Origin: Arsukibacterium sp. UBA3155
GTDB taxonomy: Bacteria; Pseudomonadota; Gammaproteobacteria; Enterobacterales; Alteromonadaceae
Length of the DNA: 64,000 bases
Assembly: GCA_002364615.1 (NCBI GenBank)
Contig: DEYP01000015.1
Coordinates: 186,001-250,000 of the forward strand
Reading direction: 5' to 3'
The position numbers and the translations under genes are program-made. Positions 1-11,294 of the stretch are shown one piece after another (the first letter of the stretch is position 1; every line of letters begins with the position of its first letter). The notes under the pieces were generated by a model. That model worked only from the letters and a program-made list of their open reading frames with translations, had not been told where the DNA came from and made no database searches.

Positions 1-2481
1 CAGCTGGAACTGATTGCCAATACGGTAAACCTCGCCAACTTCGTACCACAACCTGAATTGGCGAACCGCGAAGTCCGTCAGGGAAGTTTTTTAATCGTCA
101 GCAGAGTAGTCAGTAACGACGTCAACACCCTGCTGGTGAATGTAAATTATATTCCGCCAACCAGTCAGCTACCGCTGCTGCTGGCATTTTTAATTAGTCT
201 CGTTAGCGGTGCGGTACTCAGTTTAAGCTTTGCCTATGCCATTTCTGTGTTCTTCAGCCGTAAACTGACACCCTTAGTCGATGGGACTAAAACGGCGCTG
301 GATAAAAACCTGTTCGATGGTAGTGTTGAGAGTCATGCCCACGATGATTTTGGGGTGATGGGCAGTTATATTAACCAGCTGTTCCGGCGGATTGAGCAGG
401 GGCAACAGGCCCTGAAAAACTCAGAAACCGATATTGCCCAGCTGAAACAAGAAGTCGATACCCGAATCAAAGAACGCACAGATGCCTTAGAAACCGCCAA
501 GCTTACCGCTGAGCGCGCTAACGAAGCAAAATCGACCTTCTTAGCGACCATGAGCCATGAAATTCGTACGCCAATGAATGGTATTATCGGTACCATTGAT
601 TTACTCCGAAAAACCCAGCTCTCTACCTCACAGTTCAGAATGACCGATACCATCCGCGAGTCGTCTTTCTCGTTGCTACGCATTCTGGACGATATTCTGG
701 ATTTCTCAAAAATAGAGGCCGGTAAACTGGAACTGGAAAATATTCCGGTGTCTCTGGTTGATATTATTGAAGCGGTCGGCCGCATTCTGGTGTCTGTTGC
801 CTATCAGCGGCAAATCGATCTGAAATTGTATATCGACCCGAAAATACCTAATGGCTTATTTGGTGATCCGGTTCGGTTGCGCCAGATATTATATAATCTG
901 GCGGGTAACGCCATTAAGTTTACCGAGACCACTCCGCAGAGAACCGGGGTAGTGGTGATACGTGCTGATTTATTGGAAGAAAACCTTGAATACAGTCAAA
1001 TCCAGTTTACCGTTATAGATAACGGCCGTGGTATGACGCAGCGCCAGATAAACCACGTATTTCATCCGTTTAATCAGGCCGAAGGTTCTATTACCCGAAA
1101 ATTTGGTGGTACCGGCCTTGGCCTGTCTATTTGTCAGCGTCTTACCTCACTGATGTATGGTGATATTGACGTGCAAAGCGAAGTGGGCAAAGGCACGGAG
1201 TTCAAAGTCAGGATCCCGATGCGCCGCTCTGACGAAATAGACTACGTGGGTAAAGAGCTGTTGCGCGATGTGCATATTTGCCTGTTTACTCAGGATAGCG
1301 ATAACCAGGAGCATTTAAGCGATTACTTCACGCATGCCCATGCCGAACTGGATGTCATCAACAATATTGAAGCATTATTTAAGCGAGCTTCCGCGCAACA
1401 GCCATTGCCACCTAAGCAGGCAGCTGTGTGGGTGCTTGACGCGACCTATGAGCAAATTTCTGCGGATCATATTAAAATGCTGCAGCAGGTGCCGCAATTG
1501 GAGCAGGTGCCGTTTATTGTTATAACCAATCAGGTTGAATTATCCGAGCACAGCAATGAGCAAATCTACTATCTGCATAGCTCTCCAATTTGTCGCAGTC
1601 ACTTGTATGACGCCATTTTAGTTGCCGCCAAGCGTAAAGAGAAACCCAAACCGCAACAAACGTCTAACCTTAATTTAAGTAAAGGCGCTCCGGATATTGA
1701 AACTGCGCGGCGCGACAAACAGTTAATCTTGCTGGCTGAAGATAACATCATGAACCAACGGGTGATTGTCGATCAGCTTAATGCGCTGGGTTACGCGGTT
1801 GAAGTGGCAGATGATGGCGCGATTGCACTGGATATGTGGCGACACTATCACTACCCGTTAGTGTTAACCGATTTACACATGCCCAATATGAGTGGCTACG
1901 ATTTAGCCATTGCAATTCGCAAAGAAAGTTTAAACCGCCAGGATGACAGTAATTTCAGCCGGATTGTCGCCGTTACCGCCAACGCCCTAAAAGGTGAAGA
2001 GCAAAAATGTATCAGTATTGGTATGGATGGTTATATTACCAAGCCGTTAGAACTGGTTACCCTGGAGACCATGCTGAAGCGCTGGCTGCCAGCTACCGTC
2101 AAAAAGCCGGTAGCGTCCGCTGCCAACAACACTGAATCTGGTCAGCAACCCTCTCCTATTTGTTTTACCACCATTGCCAACTTTCTGGGCAATGAGCCGG
2201 CCAAACATGAAGAGTATCTTAACTACTTTGTGAAGCACGCTAAAGAGTTACTGACTGAGCTGAGCACGGTAGCCAAGACACAGAATCGCAGCTCCGTTAG
2301 AGCGGTTGCTCATCAGTTTAAATCGGTCGCAAAAAGTGTTGGTGCAGTAAGTCTGTCAGCAGAGGCATTAAAGCTGGAGCGGGCAGCTGAAAACAGTGAT
2401 TGGTCAGTTATTAATGAACATGCCAGGGTGATGCAGGAGAAGTATCAGGATGTGGTTAATTACGTGCGCCAGCGCTACTAA
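1..2481 (+). CDS. BarA-like hybrid sensor histidine kinase (5' end outside window)
   Basis: Inner-membrane hybrid kinase that should autophosphorylate on histidine and relay phosphate through a receiver and an HPt domain to a separate response regulator. The frame is open from base 1, so the N-terminus lies upstream. Visible order: end of a periplasmic region, a transmembrane helix (about 170-250), a HAMP-like segment, a coiled coil (about 430-530), the HisKA H-box ([11 protein letters not shown], His codon 556-558), HATPase_c with GTGLGLSI, a degenerate receiver-like stretch, a true receiver (Asp codon 1870-1872 in [13 protein letters not shown]), and a C-terminal HPt (His codon 2311-2313 in AHQFKS). 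This architecture is that of BarA, which in E. coli signals through UvrY to the Csr system; csrA is also in this window. Other tripartite kinases share the layout, so the symbol is withheld. Confidence 0.88.
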   Translation, partial: QLELIANTVNLANFVPQPELANREVRQGSFLIVSRVVSNDVNTLLVNVNYIPPTSQLPLLLAFLISLVSGAVLSLSFAYAISVFFSRKLTPLVDGTKTALDKNLFDGSVESHAHDDFGVMGSYINQLFRRIEQGQQALKNSETDIAQLKQEVDTRIKERTDALETAKLTAERANEAKSTFLATMSHEIRTPMNGIIGTIDLLRKTQLSTSQFRMTDTIRESSFSLLRILDDILDFSKIEAGKLELENIPVSLVDIIEAVGRILVSVAYQRQIDLKLYIDPKIPNGLFGDPVRLRQILYNLAGNAIKFTETTPQRTGVVVIRADLLEENLEYSQIQFTVIDNGRGMTQRQINHVFHPFNQAEGSITRKFGGTGLGLSICQRLTSLMYGDIDVQSEVGKGTEFKVRIPMRRSDEIDYVGKELLRDVHICLFTQDSDNQEHLSDYFTHAHAELDVINNIEALFKRASAQQPLPPKQAAVWVLDATYEQISADHIKMLQQVPQLEQVPFIVITNQVELSEHSNEQIYYLHSSPICRSHLYDAILVAAKRKEKPKPQQTSNLNLSKGAPDIETARRDKQLILLAEDNIMNQRVIVDQLNALGYAVEVADDGAIALDMWRHYHYPLVLTDLHMPNMSGYDLAIAIRKESLNRQDDSNFSRIVAVTANALKGEEQKCISIGMDGYITKPLELVTLETMLKRWLPATVKKPVASAANNTESGQQPSPICFTTIANFLGNEPAKHEEYLNYFVKHAKELLTELSTVAKTQNRSSVRAVAHQFKSVAKSVGAVSLSAEALKLERAAENSDWSVINEHARVMQEKYQDVVNYVRQRY

Positions 2482-2490
2482 CTGGCGCAC
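2464..2490. terminator. Hairpin between convergent kinase and kdsA genes
   Basis: A perfect 9-bp stem (GTGCGCCAG with CTGGCGCAC) and 9-base loop spans the kinase stop codon and lies just before the kdsA stop on the other strand. No T-tract follows on either side, so it may be a weak bidirectional terminator or an mRNA 3'-end stabiliser. Confidence 0.35.
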
Positions 2491-2496
2491 ACTGTC

Positions 2497-3363
<867 letters not shown>

Positions 3364-3368
3364 TTAAA

Positions 3369-3746
3369 TTAAAGCGGTATAAACACCGGTTGTTTATCAA
3401 GCGCTACCCTGACCATTAGCCCCAGCCAACCCAGCGCACCTAAAAAACATAACCAGCGTATGGCCATGGTACGCCCACGCAGTGCCATCACGGCCAGGGC
3501 GATATAAGCGAGCAAGGCAATTACTTTCTCCGTCAGCCAGCTATCAACAAACGGATACTGATTAATACTGAGCATTAACACCACTGCAGATAAAATAAGT
3601 AAAGTATCAACCACGTGGGGGCCAATTTTCAGCAGTTTATGCTGCAGCATTGGCGAGCTGCGCAACATCATACCAAAGCGAATAAATAACAAACTCACAC
3701 TCAGTACCGCCAACAACAGGTGCAGACTTTTAAACGCCATATACAT
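3369..3746 (-). CDS. sirB2: SirB2-family membrane protein
   Basis: Small inner-membrane protein of 125 residues with four predicted hydrophobic helices (about 7-25, 44-63, 74-92, 97-115). The biochemical role of the SirB2 family is not established; E. coli ychQ is the counterpart and sits at the same place between prmC and kdsA. It begins 18 bases after the stop of the HD-GYP gene and ends 23 bases before kdsA, so it is probably co-transcribed with both. ATG at 3746 has an AAGGA about 9 bases upstream; a second ATG at 3740 is possible. The usual neighbour sirB1 is missing. Confidence 0.85.
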   Translation of the reverse strand: MYMAFKSLHLLLAVLSVSLLFIRFGMMLRSSPMLQHKLLKIGPHVVDTLLILSAVVLMLSINQYPFVDSWLTEKVIALLAYIALAVMALRGRTMAIRWLCFLGALGWLGLMVRVALDKQPVFIPL

Positions 3747-3764
3747 ACTACAGGGTCCTTATTG

Positions 3765-5321
3765 CTACTCCTCAATATCAGGATATTTTTGTAAAATTGC
3801 TTCGAGCTTCTCAACCCGTTGCTGAAATAATTTAACCAACTCAGGTTCGAACTGCTTACCCGACTCCGCCACAATATGAGCGACGACCTCTTCCTTACTC
3901 CACGCCTGTTTATAGCAACGCCGGTGGCGCAGTGCATCGTAAACATCTGCCAGGGCGGCAATCCTGCCATAGACATGAATGTCTTTACCCTTTTTACCTG
4001 CAGGGTAGCCGGTACCATCCCATTTTTCATGATGGTCCTGAGCGATAATTGCACCGGCCTGAATAATAACACGTTTTGAGTCTTTCAAAATATCGTAGCC
4101 GATGTTGCTGTGGGTTTTCATCACTTCCCATTCACCGCTGTCAAGCGTTGCTGGTTTATTTAAAATACCATCCGGGATCCCCACTTTTCCTACATCATGC
4201 AGCGGTGAAGCATACATTAGCCGCTCCGCTTCTTCTTCACTCAGGCCATAAGCTTTTGCCAGGTCATAGCAAATAAAGGCAACCCGGCGCACATGGTTGC
4301 CGGTTTCAACCGAGCGATGTTCTACCGCTTCGCTCAGCCGGTAGACTATTTCGCGTTGGGTATCTTCTATTTCATGCTGTAACTGCACATTCTCGTAAGC
4401 TATTTGTACGTTCTGGGCAAATAGCTCAATCAGCTTTTTCTGGTTATCACTGACCTGCCCCGGTAAGCCAGAAATATACAACAGCGAGCCGTGGGTAAAT
4501 TTACTGCAACAGTATGCCACCAGATAATTATCCCTATAAACAATACTGCGACTATCTAGTGCTGTTTCAAATGCCGCCAGCAGTTCGTGATTTAACACCT
4601 CCTGCACCGGCTTACCCTCTTTTCGGGCAAACTGGCCCTGTCCGGCAAATACCACTAAATCGTGTGGGTCGGCATCAGAGCTCACATTGCCTGCGACAAG
4701 AGAAGAACTGGCCAGCAAGGCATTTTCATGGCTGCCCAAAATGGAGGTTAGTTGTTGTAACACCCCTTCTATAAATTGCTCCATCGAATGAGAAGAGAAC
4801 AGATCAATTGAGGCATTAATAATTTTTTCCAGGCCCTGCCGGCTATGTTCCAGCGACAGAATATCGCGATACGAGCGCAGGCTGGACATAATCACGGTAA
4901 ACAGCTTTTGCGCTGTCAGCTCCGTTTTTGATTTATAGTCGTTAATATCATAATTAACAATAACCTGGCGCTCGGGTGCCTGGCCAGGTTGACCGGTACG
5001 AAGAATAATCCGCACATGCTCGTTTTTCAGCTCTTCCCGCACATGTCGTGCTACCAGCAAACCGGCATCATCGGTTTCCATCACCACATCCAGTAAAATA
5101 ATGGCCGTATCCGGGTTTGCGGCAATTAGCTCCCGGGCCTGAGCCCCTGAATAGGCGCTTAAAAATTCAAGGCTTTTGTTATTGAAGGTAAAGTCGCTAA
5201 GCGCCAGCTTGGTGACGGTATGCACTTCCGGTTCATCATCGACAATTAATACTTTCCAAAAGCCATGGTTGGCCACTTCAGGAAGTTCAGTCTCGTCCGC
5301 AAACAGAAAGGCGTCATTCAT
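3765..5321 (-). CDS. Response regulator with DUF3369 and HD-GYP domains (c-di-GMP phosphodiesterase)
   Basis: Predicted soluble phosphodiesterase that hydrolyses cyclic di-GMP under control of a phosphorelay. The 518-residue protein has a receiver domain (about 22-150; acidic pair VDDE at 28-30, phospho-acceptor Asp78 in ILLDVVME), a DUF3369/GAF-like middle (about 160-305), a short coiled coil, and an HD-GYP domain (about 320-500). Catalytic residues are present: His375-Asp376 (LHDVGK), His430-His431, and the GYP triplet at 438-440 (HHEKWDGTGYP). No cognate kinase is adjacent. The gene lies between prmC and sirB2, a position not occupied in the enterobacterial cluster, and has its own promoter at 5367-5395. 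A GGAG precedes the ATG. Confidence 0.93.
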   Translation of the reverse strand: MNDAFLFADETELPEVANHGFWKVLIVDDEPEVHTVTKLALSDFTFNNKSLEFLSAYSGAQARELIAANPDTAIILLDVVMETDDAGLLVARHVREELKNEHVRIILRTGQPGQAPERQVIVNYDINDYKSKTELTAQKLFTVIMSSLRSYRDILSLEHSRQGLEKIINASIDLFSSHSMEQFIEGVLQQLTSILGSHENALLASSSLVAGNVSSDADPHDLVVFAGQGQFARKEGKPVQEVLNHELLAAFETALDSRSIVYRDNYLVAYCCSKFTHGSLLYISGLPGQVSDNQKKLIELFAQNVQIAYENVQLQHEIEDTQREIVYRLSEAVEHRSVETGNHVRRVAFICYDLAKAYGLSEEEAERLMYASPLHDVGKVGIPDGILNKPATLDSGEWEVMKTHSNIGYDILKDSKRVIIQAGAIIAQDHHEKWDGTGYPAGKKGKDIHVYGRIAALADVYDALRHRRCYKQAWSKEEVVAHIVAESGKQFEPELVKLFQQRVEKLEAILQKYPDIEE

Positions 5322-5366
5322 CAGGCAGGCTCCAAAAACAGATAGCGATTTAAAAAACGTTAAATA

Positions 5367-5395
5367 GTTATATGCGCTAATAGCTTGGGGGTCAA
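5367..5395 (-). promoter_or_regulatory. Sigma-70 promoter for HD-GYP-sirB2-kdsA
   Basis: On the minus strand TTGACC (5395-5390) is followed after exactly 17 bases by TATAAC (5372-5367), a near-consensus pair. It lies in the only sizeable gap of the hemA-to-kdsA run, 46 bases upstream of the HD-GYP start codon. Confidence 0.65.
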
Positions 5396-5408
5396 AACTT
5401 TGTTGTGA

Positions 5409-6245
5409 TTAGTCGCTCCGATTTAAACAACCGCCACTGATCCGCCAGTTATCACCGTAATCTTTACGCGACTGTACATGGCTAAAGCCCGCCGCGGCTA
5501 ATAACTGCTGCACGGCCTCGGCCTGGTTATAACCATGCTCCAGCCATAACCAGCCATTTGCGGCTAAATAAGCCGGTGCCTGCTGGCAAATAATGGCTAA
5601 ATCTGCCAGGCCCTGCTCTGCGGCCACCAGGGCGGATACCGGCTCATATTTCAGCGCCGGTAAATGCGGGTCGTCAGGTTCAATGTAAGGGGGGTTGCTG
5701 ACAATAAGATCAAAATATTGGCCGGTAACGGCGCTGAACCAGTTGCTGGGTAATATTGTGCAGTTGCTGGCTGCTAACCGTTTCGCATTGCGCCTGGCAA
5801 GCTCTACGGCTGCAGGTATTTTGTCTACCGCCGTCACCTGCCATAGCGGCCGGTTACAGGCCAACGCCAGTGCGATGGCACCCGTGCCGGTGCCCAAATC
5901 CAGCACTTTGGCGTTTTGCGGCAGCGGCAACGCCAGTGCCTGCTCAACCAGAAGCTCCGTATCTGGCCTGGGGATCAGGGTACAGCTGGCGACTTCCAGT
6001 TCAATATTCCAGAACGGCCATTGGCCAATAATATAAGCAATAGGCTCGTCCTGCACCGCCCGGCCAAGCAGCTGCTGCAAGGCATTCAGATCAGCCGTGG
6101 TCAGCGTGTCGTCTGCATGACTGTACAGATAACTGACACTGACATGCAGCTGATGACACAATAACAATTTGGCGTCATCCGCCGCCAGCGGTGACACGTC
6201 ACTAAGCTGGCGGGTTGCCTGTTGCAGCCATTGTGTCAGTGTCAT
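5409..6245 (-). CDS. prmC: Release factor glutamine methyltransferase
   Basis: Cytoplasmic S-adenosylmethionine-dependent enzyme that N5-methylates the glutamine of the GGQ motif in release factors RF1 and RF2. The 278-residue protein has the N-terminal helical domain (1-75), SAM motif I VLDLGTGTGAIALALA (114-129) and the catalytic NPPY at 184-187. It starts one base after the prfA stop, so translation of enzyme and substrate is probably coupled. Length and motifs agree with E. coli PrmC (277 residues). Confidence 0.96.
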   Translation of the reverse strand: MTLTQWLQQATRQLSDVSPLAADDAKLLLCHQLHVSVSYLYSHADDTLTTADLNALQQLLGRAVQDEPIAYIIGQWPFWNIELEVASCTLIPRPDTELLVEQALALPLPQNAKVLDLGTGTGAIALALACNRPLWQVTAVDKIPAAVELARRNAKRLAASNCTILPSNWFSAVTGQYFDLIVSNPPYIEPDDPHLPALKYEPVSALVAAEQGLADLAIICQQAPAYLAANGWLWLEHGYNQAEAVQQLLAAAGFSHVQSRKDYGDNWRISGGCLNRSD

Positions 6246-6246
6246 C

Positions 6247-7338
6247 TTAGCGGTTTTCGTCTGCCAGCGCGGCCAGTAAGTCAGCCTGGTGTTCCTGATT
6301 CAGCGGTTCAAGCACTAATTCTAAATCGCCTTCCATCACTTCGTTTAAACGGTAAATGGTCAGATTAATCCGGTGATCGGTTAAGCGGCCTTGCGGGAAG
6401 TTATAAGTGCGGATCCGTTCAGAGCGATCACCACTGCCCACCAGCGAGCGGCGGGTAGATTCTTCCGTTAAGCGGCGCTTTTCATCTTCTGCGGCCTGAA
6501 TTCGCGATTGCAATACGCTCATAGCACGGGCCCGGTTTTTGTGCTGAGAACGTTCATCCTGGCATTCAACAACTATACCGGTGGGTAAGTGGGTGATCCG
6601 GATCGCAGAGTCGGTACGGTTTACGTGCTGACCACCGGCGCCAGACGCCCGGTAGGTATCTACTTTCAAATCTGCAGGGTTAATTTCAATGGCTTCATTT
6701 TCCGGTATTTCCGGCATAATGGCCACGGTACAAGCTGAGGTGTGCACTCGTCCCTGCGACTCCGTCGCTGGTACCCGTTGCACCCGATGGCCACCCGACT
6801 CAAACTTTAAAATACCATAGGCGCCTTCACCCTGAACGCCAACAATCACTTCTTTAAAACCGCCATGCTCACCTTCATTAGCACTGATCACTTCAAGCTT
6901 CCAGCGCCGGCGTTCGGCAAAGCGGCTGTACATACGGTATACGTCGCCGGCAAATATTGCCGCTTCATCGCCACCTGCCCCGGCCCGGATTTCAATAAAA
7001 CAGTTATTACTGTCATTCGGATCTTTGGGCAGCAATAGTAATTGCAGTTCCTTTTCCAGTTGCTCAATGGCAGCTCGGGCGCTTTTATATTCTTCCTGCG
7101 CCAGTTCACGCATATCAGGATCACTGTCTTTTTGCATCTCTTCAGCAGCAGCTAAATCTTGCTGTGCCTGACGAAAGCGGTTGAACGCCTTACTGACATC
7201 TTCCAGCTGACTGTATTCTTTAGACAACTCGCGAAAACGTTTTTGATCGCCAATTACGCCCGGATCGCTTAACAACGCCTGTACTTCTTCATGCCGCTCG
7301 ACTAAGCCTTCGAGCTTGCGGTATACCGAATCTTTCAT
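6247..7338 (-). CDS. prfA: Peptide chain release factor 1
   Basis: Class I release factor that reads UAA and UAG and triggers peptidyl-tRNA hydrolysis on the ribosome. The 363-residue protein shows the stop-codon recognition tripeptide PAT (190-192), which marks RF1 rather than RF2 (SPF), and the catalytic GGQ at 235-237 in SGAGGQHVN. It follows hemA by 18 bases and is followed directly by prmC, its methyltransferase, keeping the hemA-prfA-prmC order of gammaproteobacteria. Confidence 0.98.
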   Translation of the reverse strand: MKDSVYRKLEGLVERHEEVQALLSDPGVIGDQKRFRELSKEYSQLEDVSKAFNRFRQAQQDLAAAEEMQKDSDPDMRELAQEEYKSARAAIEQLEKELQLLLLPKDPNDSNNCFIEIRAGAGGDEAAIFAGDVYRMYSRFAERRRWKLEVISANEGEHGGFKEVIVGVQGEGAYGILKFESGGHRVQRVPATESQGRVHTSACTVAIMPEIPENEAIEINPADLKVDTYRASGAGGQHVNRTDSAIRITHLPTGIVVECQDERSQHKNRARAMSVLQSRIQAAEDEKRRLTEESTRRSLVGSGDRSERIRTYNFPQGRLTDHRINLTIYRLNEVMEGDLELVLEPLNQEHQADLLAALADENR

Positions 7339-7356
7339 GTTAGGTCTGTTACCTGT

Positions 7357-8604
7357 TTAAATATCTAATAAACTGTTGATCAGCGCCTGCGGCTCACTGG
7401 CCTCTTGTTGCAATAACTGACGAATGGTTTTGGTTGGGCTGTGCATCAGCCGGTTACTCAGCTTGTTGGCCAGCTCGGTCAGCACTTTCTCAGCATCCTG
7501 GCCTGCAGCAAGCTGGTTTAATGCCCGGCCAAGTAACTCGGTTTTAATTTGTTCGCAGCGCTGGCGGTAATCCCGCACCCAGTCAACACTACCTTGTAAT
7601 TGTAACCATTGCAGAAAATCATCAGCTCCCTGCCGGATAATAACCCCTGCCTGCTCTGCGGCTTGCTGGCGCGAGCTAACATTTTGCGCCACTATACTTT
7701 GCAAGTCGTCTACCGTATATAAATACGCGTCTTCCAGCTCAGCAACCTGCTGTTCAATATCGCGCGGCACAGCCAGATCCACCAGAAACATCGGTTTATG
7801 CCGGCGTTTTTTCAACGCTTGTTCCACCATGCCCTTCCCCACGATGGGCAACGTACTGGCGGTCGAACTGATGACAATATCCGCTTGCGGCAGCTGCATC
7901 GGCACCTGCGACAAGGTAATAACTTTGGCATTAAACTGCTCTGCTAACAGTACAGCCCGCTCGTAAGTGCGATTAGCAACGGTAAGCTCTTTCGCGCCCT
8001 GCTCGGCCAGGTGACGGGCCACCAGCTCAATGGTTTCACCCGCGCCAATTAACAGCACCTGCACTTTCTCAAGTTTGCCAAAAATTTGTCTGGCTAAACT
8101 CACTGCGGCAAAAGCAACCGAGACCGCATTGGCACCAATATCGGTGTTGGTGCGGACATCTTTGGCGACGGCAAAGGTTTTTTGAAATAATCGTTCAAAA
8201 TGTGGATTAATGGTGCCGGCCTGACGTGACTGATTGTAAGCCTGCTTAACCTGGCCGAGGATTTGCGGCTCGCCCAACACCAGAGAATCAAGCCCGGCTG
8301 CAACCCGCATCAAATGCTCAGCCGCCAGTCGATCGTAGTGCAGATACAGGTGCGGCTGCAATTCATTAACCTTTAACTGATGAAACTGGGCCAACCAGGC
8401 AATCACGTGTTCTGCTTGATTATTTGTGCCATTAAAATACAATTCAGTGCGATTACAGGTAGACAAAATCACCGCATCGGTCACCGCTGTCGCAGTCGCC
8501 AGTTCGCGCAAGGCTTCATGCACCTGTTCCGGGGCAAATGCCACTTTTTCCCGTAAGCCAACCGGTGCTGTTTTATGATTAATGCCTAGTGCAAAGATGG
8601 CCAT
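7357..8604 (-). CDS. hemA: Glutamyl-tRNA reductase
   Basis: NADPH-dependent enzyme that reduces glutamyl-tRNA to glutamate-1-semialdehyde, the committed step of C5-pathway heme synthesis. The conserved start MAIFALGINHKTAP places initiation at ATG 8604 (415 residues); in-frame TTG 8619 and ATG 8616 lie upstream, and none has a strong Shine-Dalgarno. The catalytic cysteine is Cys50 in STCNRTELYF. Further signatures are GLDSLVLGEPQILGQVK, the NAD-binding VLLIGAGETIELVARHL and the C-terminal dimerisation helices. It is divergent from lolB across an 80-base shared promoter region, the standard gammaproteobacterial arrangement. Confidence 0.97.
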   Translation of the reverse strand: MAIFALGINHKTAPVGLREKVAFAPEQVHEALRELATATAVTDAVILSTCNRTELYFNGTNNQAEHVIAWLAQFHQLKVNELQPHLYLHYDRLAAEHLMRVAAGLDSLVLGEPQILGQVKQAYNQSRQAGTINPHFERLFQKTFAVAKDVRTNTDIGANAVSVAFAAVSLARQIFGKLEKVQVLLIGAGETIELVARHLAEQGAKELTVANRTYERAVLLAEQFNAKVITLSQVPMQLPQADIVISSTASTLPIVGKGMVEQALKKRRHKPMFLVDLAVPRDIEQQVAELEDAYLYTVDDLQSIVAQNVSSRQQAAEQAGVIIRQGADDFLQWLQLQGSVDWVRDYRQRCEQIKTELLGRALNQLAAGQDAEKVLTELANKLSNRLMHSPTKTIRQLLQQEASEPQALINSLLDI

Positions 8605-8684
8605 CACCTGTATCATCAAGTTTGTCAGGGGCGAATTGTACGAAAAAGCCCATATTAAGAAAAGCGTAACTAAGGACTTTCAGC

Positions 8685-9290
8685 GTGTCAGCACCAATTA
8701 AGTGGCTAGCCCTTGCCGGATTACTGCTCATCACCAGTGGTTGCAGCCTGTTATCAAAACCTGCCGCGGGGCCCGCCCTGGACAATAAAAGCCGGCTGGT
8801 GCAACTTACAGCTATCGAACAGTATACGTTACAGGCATCTGTCGGTATTAAAACACCAGACGAGTCAGTAAGTGGCAACCTGAACTGGCAACAGCATAAC
8901 ACTGAACACTTCAAAGCACGTCTTGCTAATTTTTTAGGGATCAGCTTATTTGAGCTGAACAACGACGCCCAGGGCAGCAGTATTATGGTACGCGGCGAGC
9001 GGTATCAGGCAGCAGACCCCAGTAGTTTGCTCTGGCAGCTGGCTGGCTGGTCGATGCCGCTCTCTGATATGCCATTGTGGTTAAAAGGCATACCGGGTGC
9101 AACGGCCAGTGCCATTGAATACGATGAAATTGGCAGAGTTCAGGCATTTCAGCTGGTCGATAGCACCGGTATTACCTGGCAGCTGCGTTATCAGAGCTTC
9201 TTCACCGATCCGCTGGCTTTACCTCAGAAAATTAATTTAAGCAGTGAAGATACCACTATCCGCTTTCACATCAGGAACTGGCAATTATGA
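8685..9290 (+). CDS. lolB: Outer-membrane lipoprotein receptor LolB
   Basis: Outer-membrane lipoprotein that accepts lipoproteins from periplasmic LolA and inserts them in the outer membrane. The 201-residue product starts at GTG 8685 with AAGGAC eight bases upstream, has a lipoprotein signal peptide ending in the lipobox LITSGC (Cys near residue 20), and the single hydrophobic-cavity domain of the family (E. coli LolB is 207 residues). Its stop overlaps the ispE start by four bases (ATGA), so the two genes are translationally coupled. Confidence 0.93.
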   Translation: MSAPIKWLALAGLLLITSGCSLLSKPAAGPALDNKSRLVQLTAIEQYTLQASVGIKTPDESVSGNLNWQQHNTEHFKARLANFLGISLFELNNDAQGSSIMVRGERYQAADPSSLLWQLAGWSMPLSDMPLWLKGIPGATASAIEYDEIGRVQAFQLVDSTGITWQLRYQSFFTDPLALPQKINLSSEDTTIRFHIRNWQL

Positions 9291-10138
9291 CCCTGAGCCT
9301 GCCTGCCGTAGCTAAACTTAATTTATTCTTACATATTACCGGTCGCAGGCCCGACGGCTATCATAACCTGCAAACCTTATTTCAATTGCTGGATGTCGGC
9401 GATGAGCTGCATTTTACCCCCCGCCATAACGATAAGCTGACGCTGCAATGTAATGATCCCAGCCTTGAGGGTCCCGACAATCTGATTATGAAAGCCGGTC
9501 GTTTATTACAACAGCACACCGGTTGTAAGCTTGGCTGCGATATTGTGCTGGATAAAAAAATACCAATGGGCGGTGGTCTGGGTGGCGGCTCGTCTGATGC
9601 AGCCACCACCTTACTGGCCTTAAATACCTTGTGGCAGTTAAAGCTGAGTAATGAACAACTGGCTGCTCTGGCATTGCAACTTGGCGCCGATGTGCCATTG
9701 TTTGTCAGGGGCTGCAGCGCCTTTGCTGAAGGTGTCGGTGAGAAGTTAGTGCCGGTAACCTTGCCTGAGAAAGTGTATTTAGTGGTAACACCGCACTGCC
9801 ACATAAGCACGGCAGAGGTATTTCAACATCCAGATTTAATCAGAAACAGCCGTGCACTCAGTTTAGACACACTGTTTAACAGTCCCTGGCGCAATGATTG
9901 CCAACCTCTGGTCGAACAGCTGCAGCCGATTGTTGCAATAACCTTACAGTGGTTGGTAGAATATGCGCCGTGTCGAATGACGGGTACTGGCGCCAGTGTG
10001 TTCGCCGAATTTCCGGACACGGCCAGTGCTCAGCATGCCTTAGCCAATTTACCGGCAAACTGCCGCGGATTTATTGCTAAAGGAGTCAACCAGTCGCCAG
10101 TAATGGCGGCGTTGGCAGATACGGAATTTTACGCCTGA
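9287..10138 (+). CDS. ispE: 4-diphosphocytidyl-2-C-methyl-D-erythritol kinase
   Basis: GHMP-family kinase of the methylerythritol phosphate (non-mevalonate) isoprenoid pathway, phosphorylating CDP-methylerythritol at the 2-hydroxyl. The 283-residue protein shows AKLNLFLHITGRRPDGYHNLQT at the N-terminus, the glycine-rich ATP loop IPMGGGLGGGSSDAA (about 91-105) and a C-terminal MTGTGASVFAEF motif. It sits between lolB and prs, as in E. coli. Confidence 0.97.
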   Translation: MTLSLPAVAKLNLFLHITGRRPDGYHNLQTLFQLLDVGDELHFTPRHNDKLTLQCNDPSLEGPDNLIMKAGRLLQQHTGCKLGCDIVLDKKIPMGGGLGGGSSDAATTLLALNTLWQLKLSNEQLAALALQLGADVPLFVRGCSAFAEGVGEKLVPVTLPEKVYLVVTPHCHISTAEVFQHPDLIRNSRALSLDTLFNSPWRNDCQPLVEQLQPIVAITLQWLVEYAPCRMTGTGASVFAEFPDTASAQHALANLPANCRGFIAKGVNQSPVMAALADTEFYA

Positions 10139-10199
10139 TGCCATTTACTCTGGCATTGAATAATATAACCGGACTCACCACCGCCCTGAGGATCCTACT

Positions 10200-11144
10200 G
10201 TGCCCGACATGAAGGTTTTCGCTGGTAACGCCATACCAGAACTTGCTCGTAAAATCGCCAGCCGTCTCTATATCAAACTGGGAGATGCCGAAGTTGGCCG
10301 TTTCAGTGATGGCGAAGTTAGCGTACAAATCAATGAAAATGTTCGTGGTTCTGATGTTTTTATTATTCAGTCAACCTGTGCCCCCACCAATGACAACCTG
10401 ATGGAACTGATTGTGATGGTGGATGCATTACGCCGCGCCTCAGCCGGTCGGATCACTGCGGTTATTCCTTACTTTGGTTATGCCAGACAGGATCGCCGCG
10501 TGCGTTCAGCCCGGGTTCCTATCACCGCTAAAGTAGTCGCAGACTTTTTATCCAGTGTTGGGGTAGATCGGGTATTAACCGTCGACTTGCACGCCGAGCA
10601 AATTCAGGGTTTCTTCGATGTGCCGGTAGACAACGTGTTCGCCAGCCCGGTGCTGCTGGACGACATGCGCAAGAAAACCCTGCATTCGCCGGTAGTCGTT
10701 TCACCAGATATTGGTGGCGTAGTCAGGGCGCGTGCGGTTGCCAAACTACTGAACGACGCCGACCTGGCCATTATTGATAAGCGCCGGCCTAAGGCGAATG
10801 TATCGCAGGTTATGCATATCATCGGTGATGTAAAAGACCGCGACTGTATTATCGTGGACGATATGATTGATACCGGCGGTACCCTTTGTAAAGCGGCTGA
10901 AGCGCTAAAAGAGCAAGGTGCCAAACGGGTATTTGCTTACGCCACTCATGCGGTATTTTCTGGCAATGCCCCGGAAATTATCAGCAATTCCGTGATTGAT
11001 GAGTTAATCGTTACCGACACCATCCCGTTGTCAGCGGCAATGAAAACGGTTAGTAAAGTACGCCAGTTAACCTTAAGCGAGCTGATGGCTGAATGTATTC
11101 GCCGGATCAGCAACGAAGAATCTATTTCTTCTATGTTCGACTAA
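10200..11144 (+). CDS. prs: Ribose-phosphate pyrophosphokinase (PRPP synthetase)
   Basis: Makes 5-phosphoribosyl-1-pyrophosphate from ribose 5-phosphate and ATP, feeding purine, pyrimidine, histidine, tryptophan and NAD synthesis. The 314-residue protein starts at GTG 10200 and reads [10 protein letters not shown], the same N-terminus and start-codon type as in E. coli. Signatures are the flexible-loop [31 protein letters not shown] and the PRPP-binding loop [12 protein letters not shown] strong terminator follows directly. Confidence 0.98.
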   Translation: MPDMKVFAGNAIPELARKIASRLYIKLGDAEVGRFSDGEVSVQINENVRGSDVFIIQSTCAPTNDNLMELIVMVDALRRASAGRITAVIPYFGYARQDRRVRSARVPITAKVVADFLSSVGVDRVLTVDLHAEQIQGFFDVPVDNVFASPVLLDDMRKKTLHSPVVVSPDIGGVVRARAVAKLLNDADLAIIDKRRPKANVSQVMHIIGDVKDRDCIIVDDMIDTGGTLCKAAEALKEQGAKRVFAYATHAVFSGNAPEIISNSVIDELIVTDTIPLSAAMKTVSKVRQLTLSELMAECIRRISNEESISSMFD

Positions 11145-11162
11145 ACCGTCAACCGATGTCAT

Positions 11163-11187
11163 TAAGGCGCCTGTGGGCGCCTTTTTC
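11163..11187 (+). terminator. Rho-independent terminator after prs
   Basis: AAGGCGCC and GGCGCCTT form an 8-bp GC-rich stem with a TGTG tetraloop, followed by a run of five Ts (11182-11186). It lies about 20 bases after the prs stop and separates prs from rplY. Confidence 0.88.
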
Positions 11188-11294
11188 ATTTGCAGCTGGT
11201 CGGTGCTGGTGGTAACATGTCGCGCCTTTTGAAGGGGCAATCAGGTTGGGGCTGGTCGCAAGCCGCAACAACAATCACTTTATTGGAGTACATC

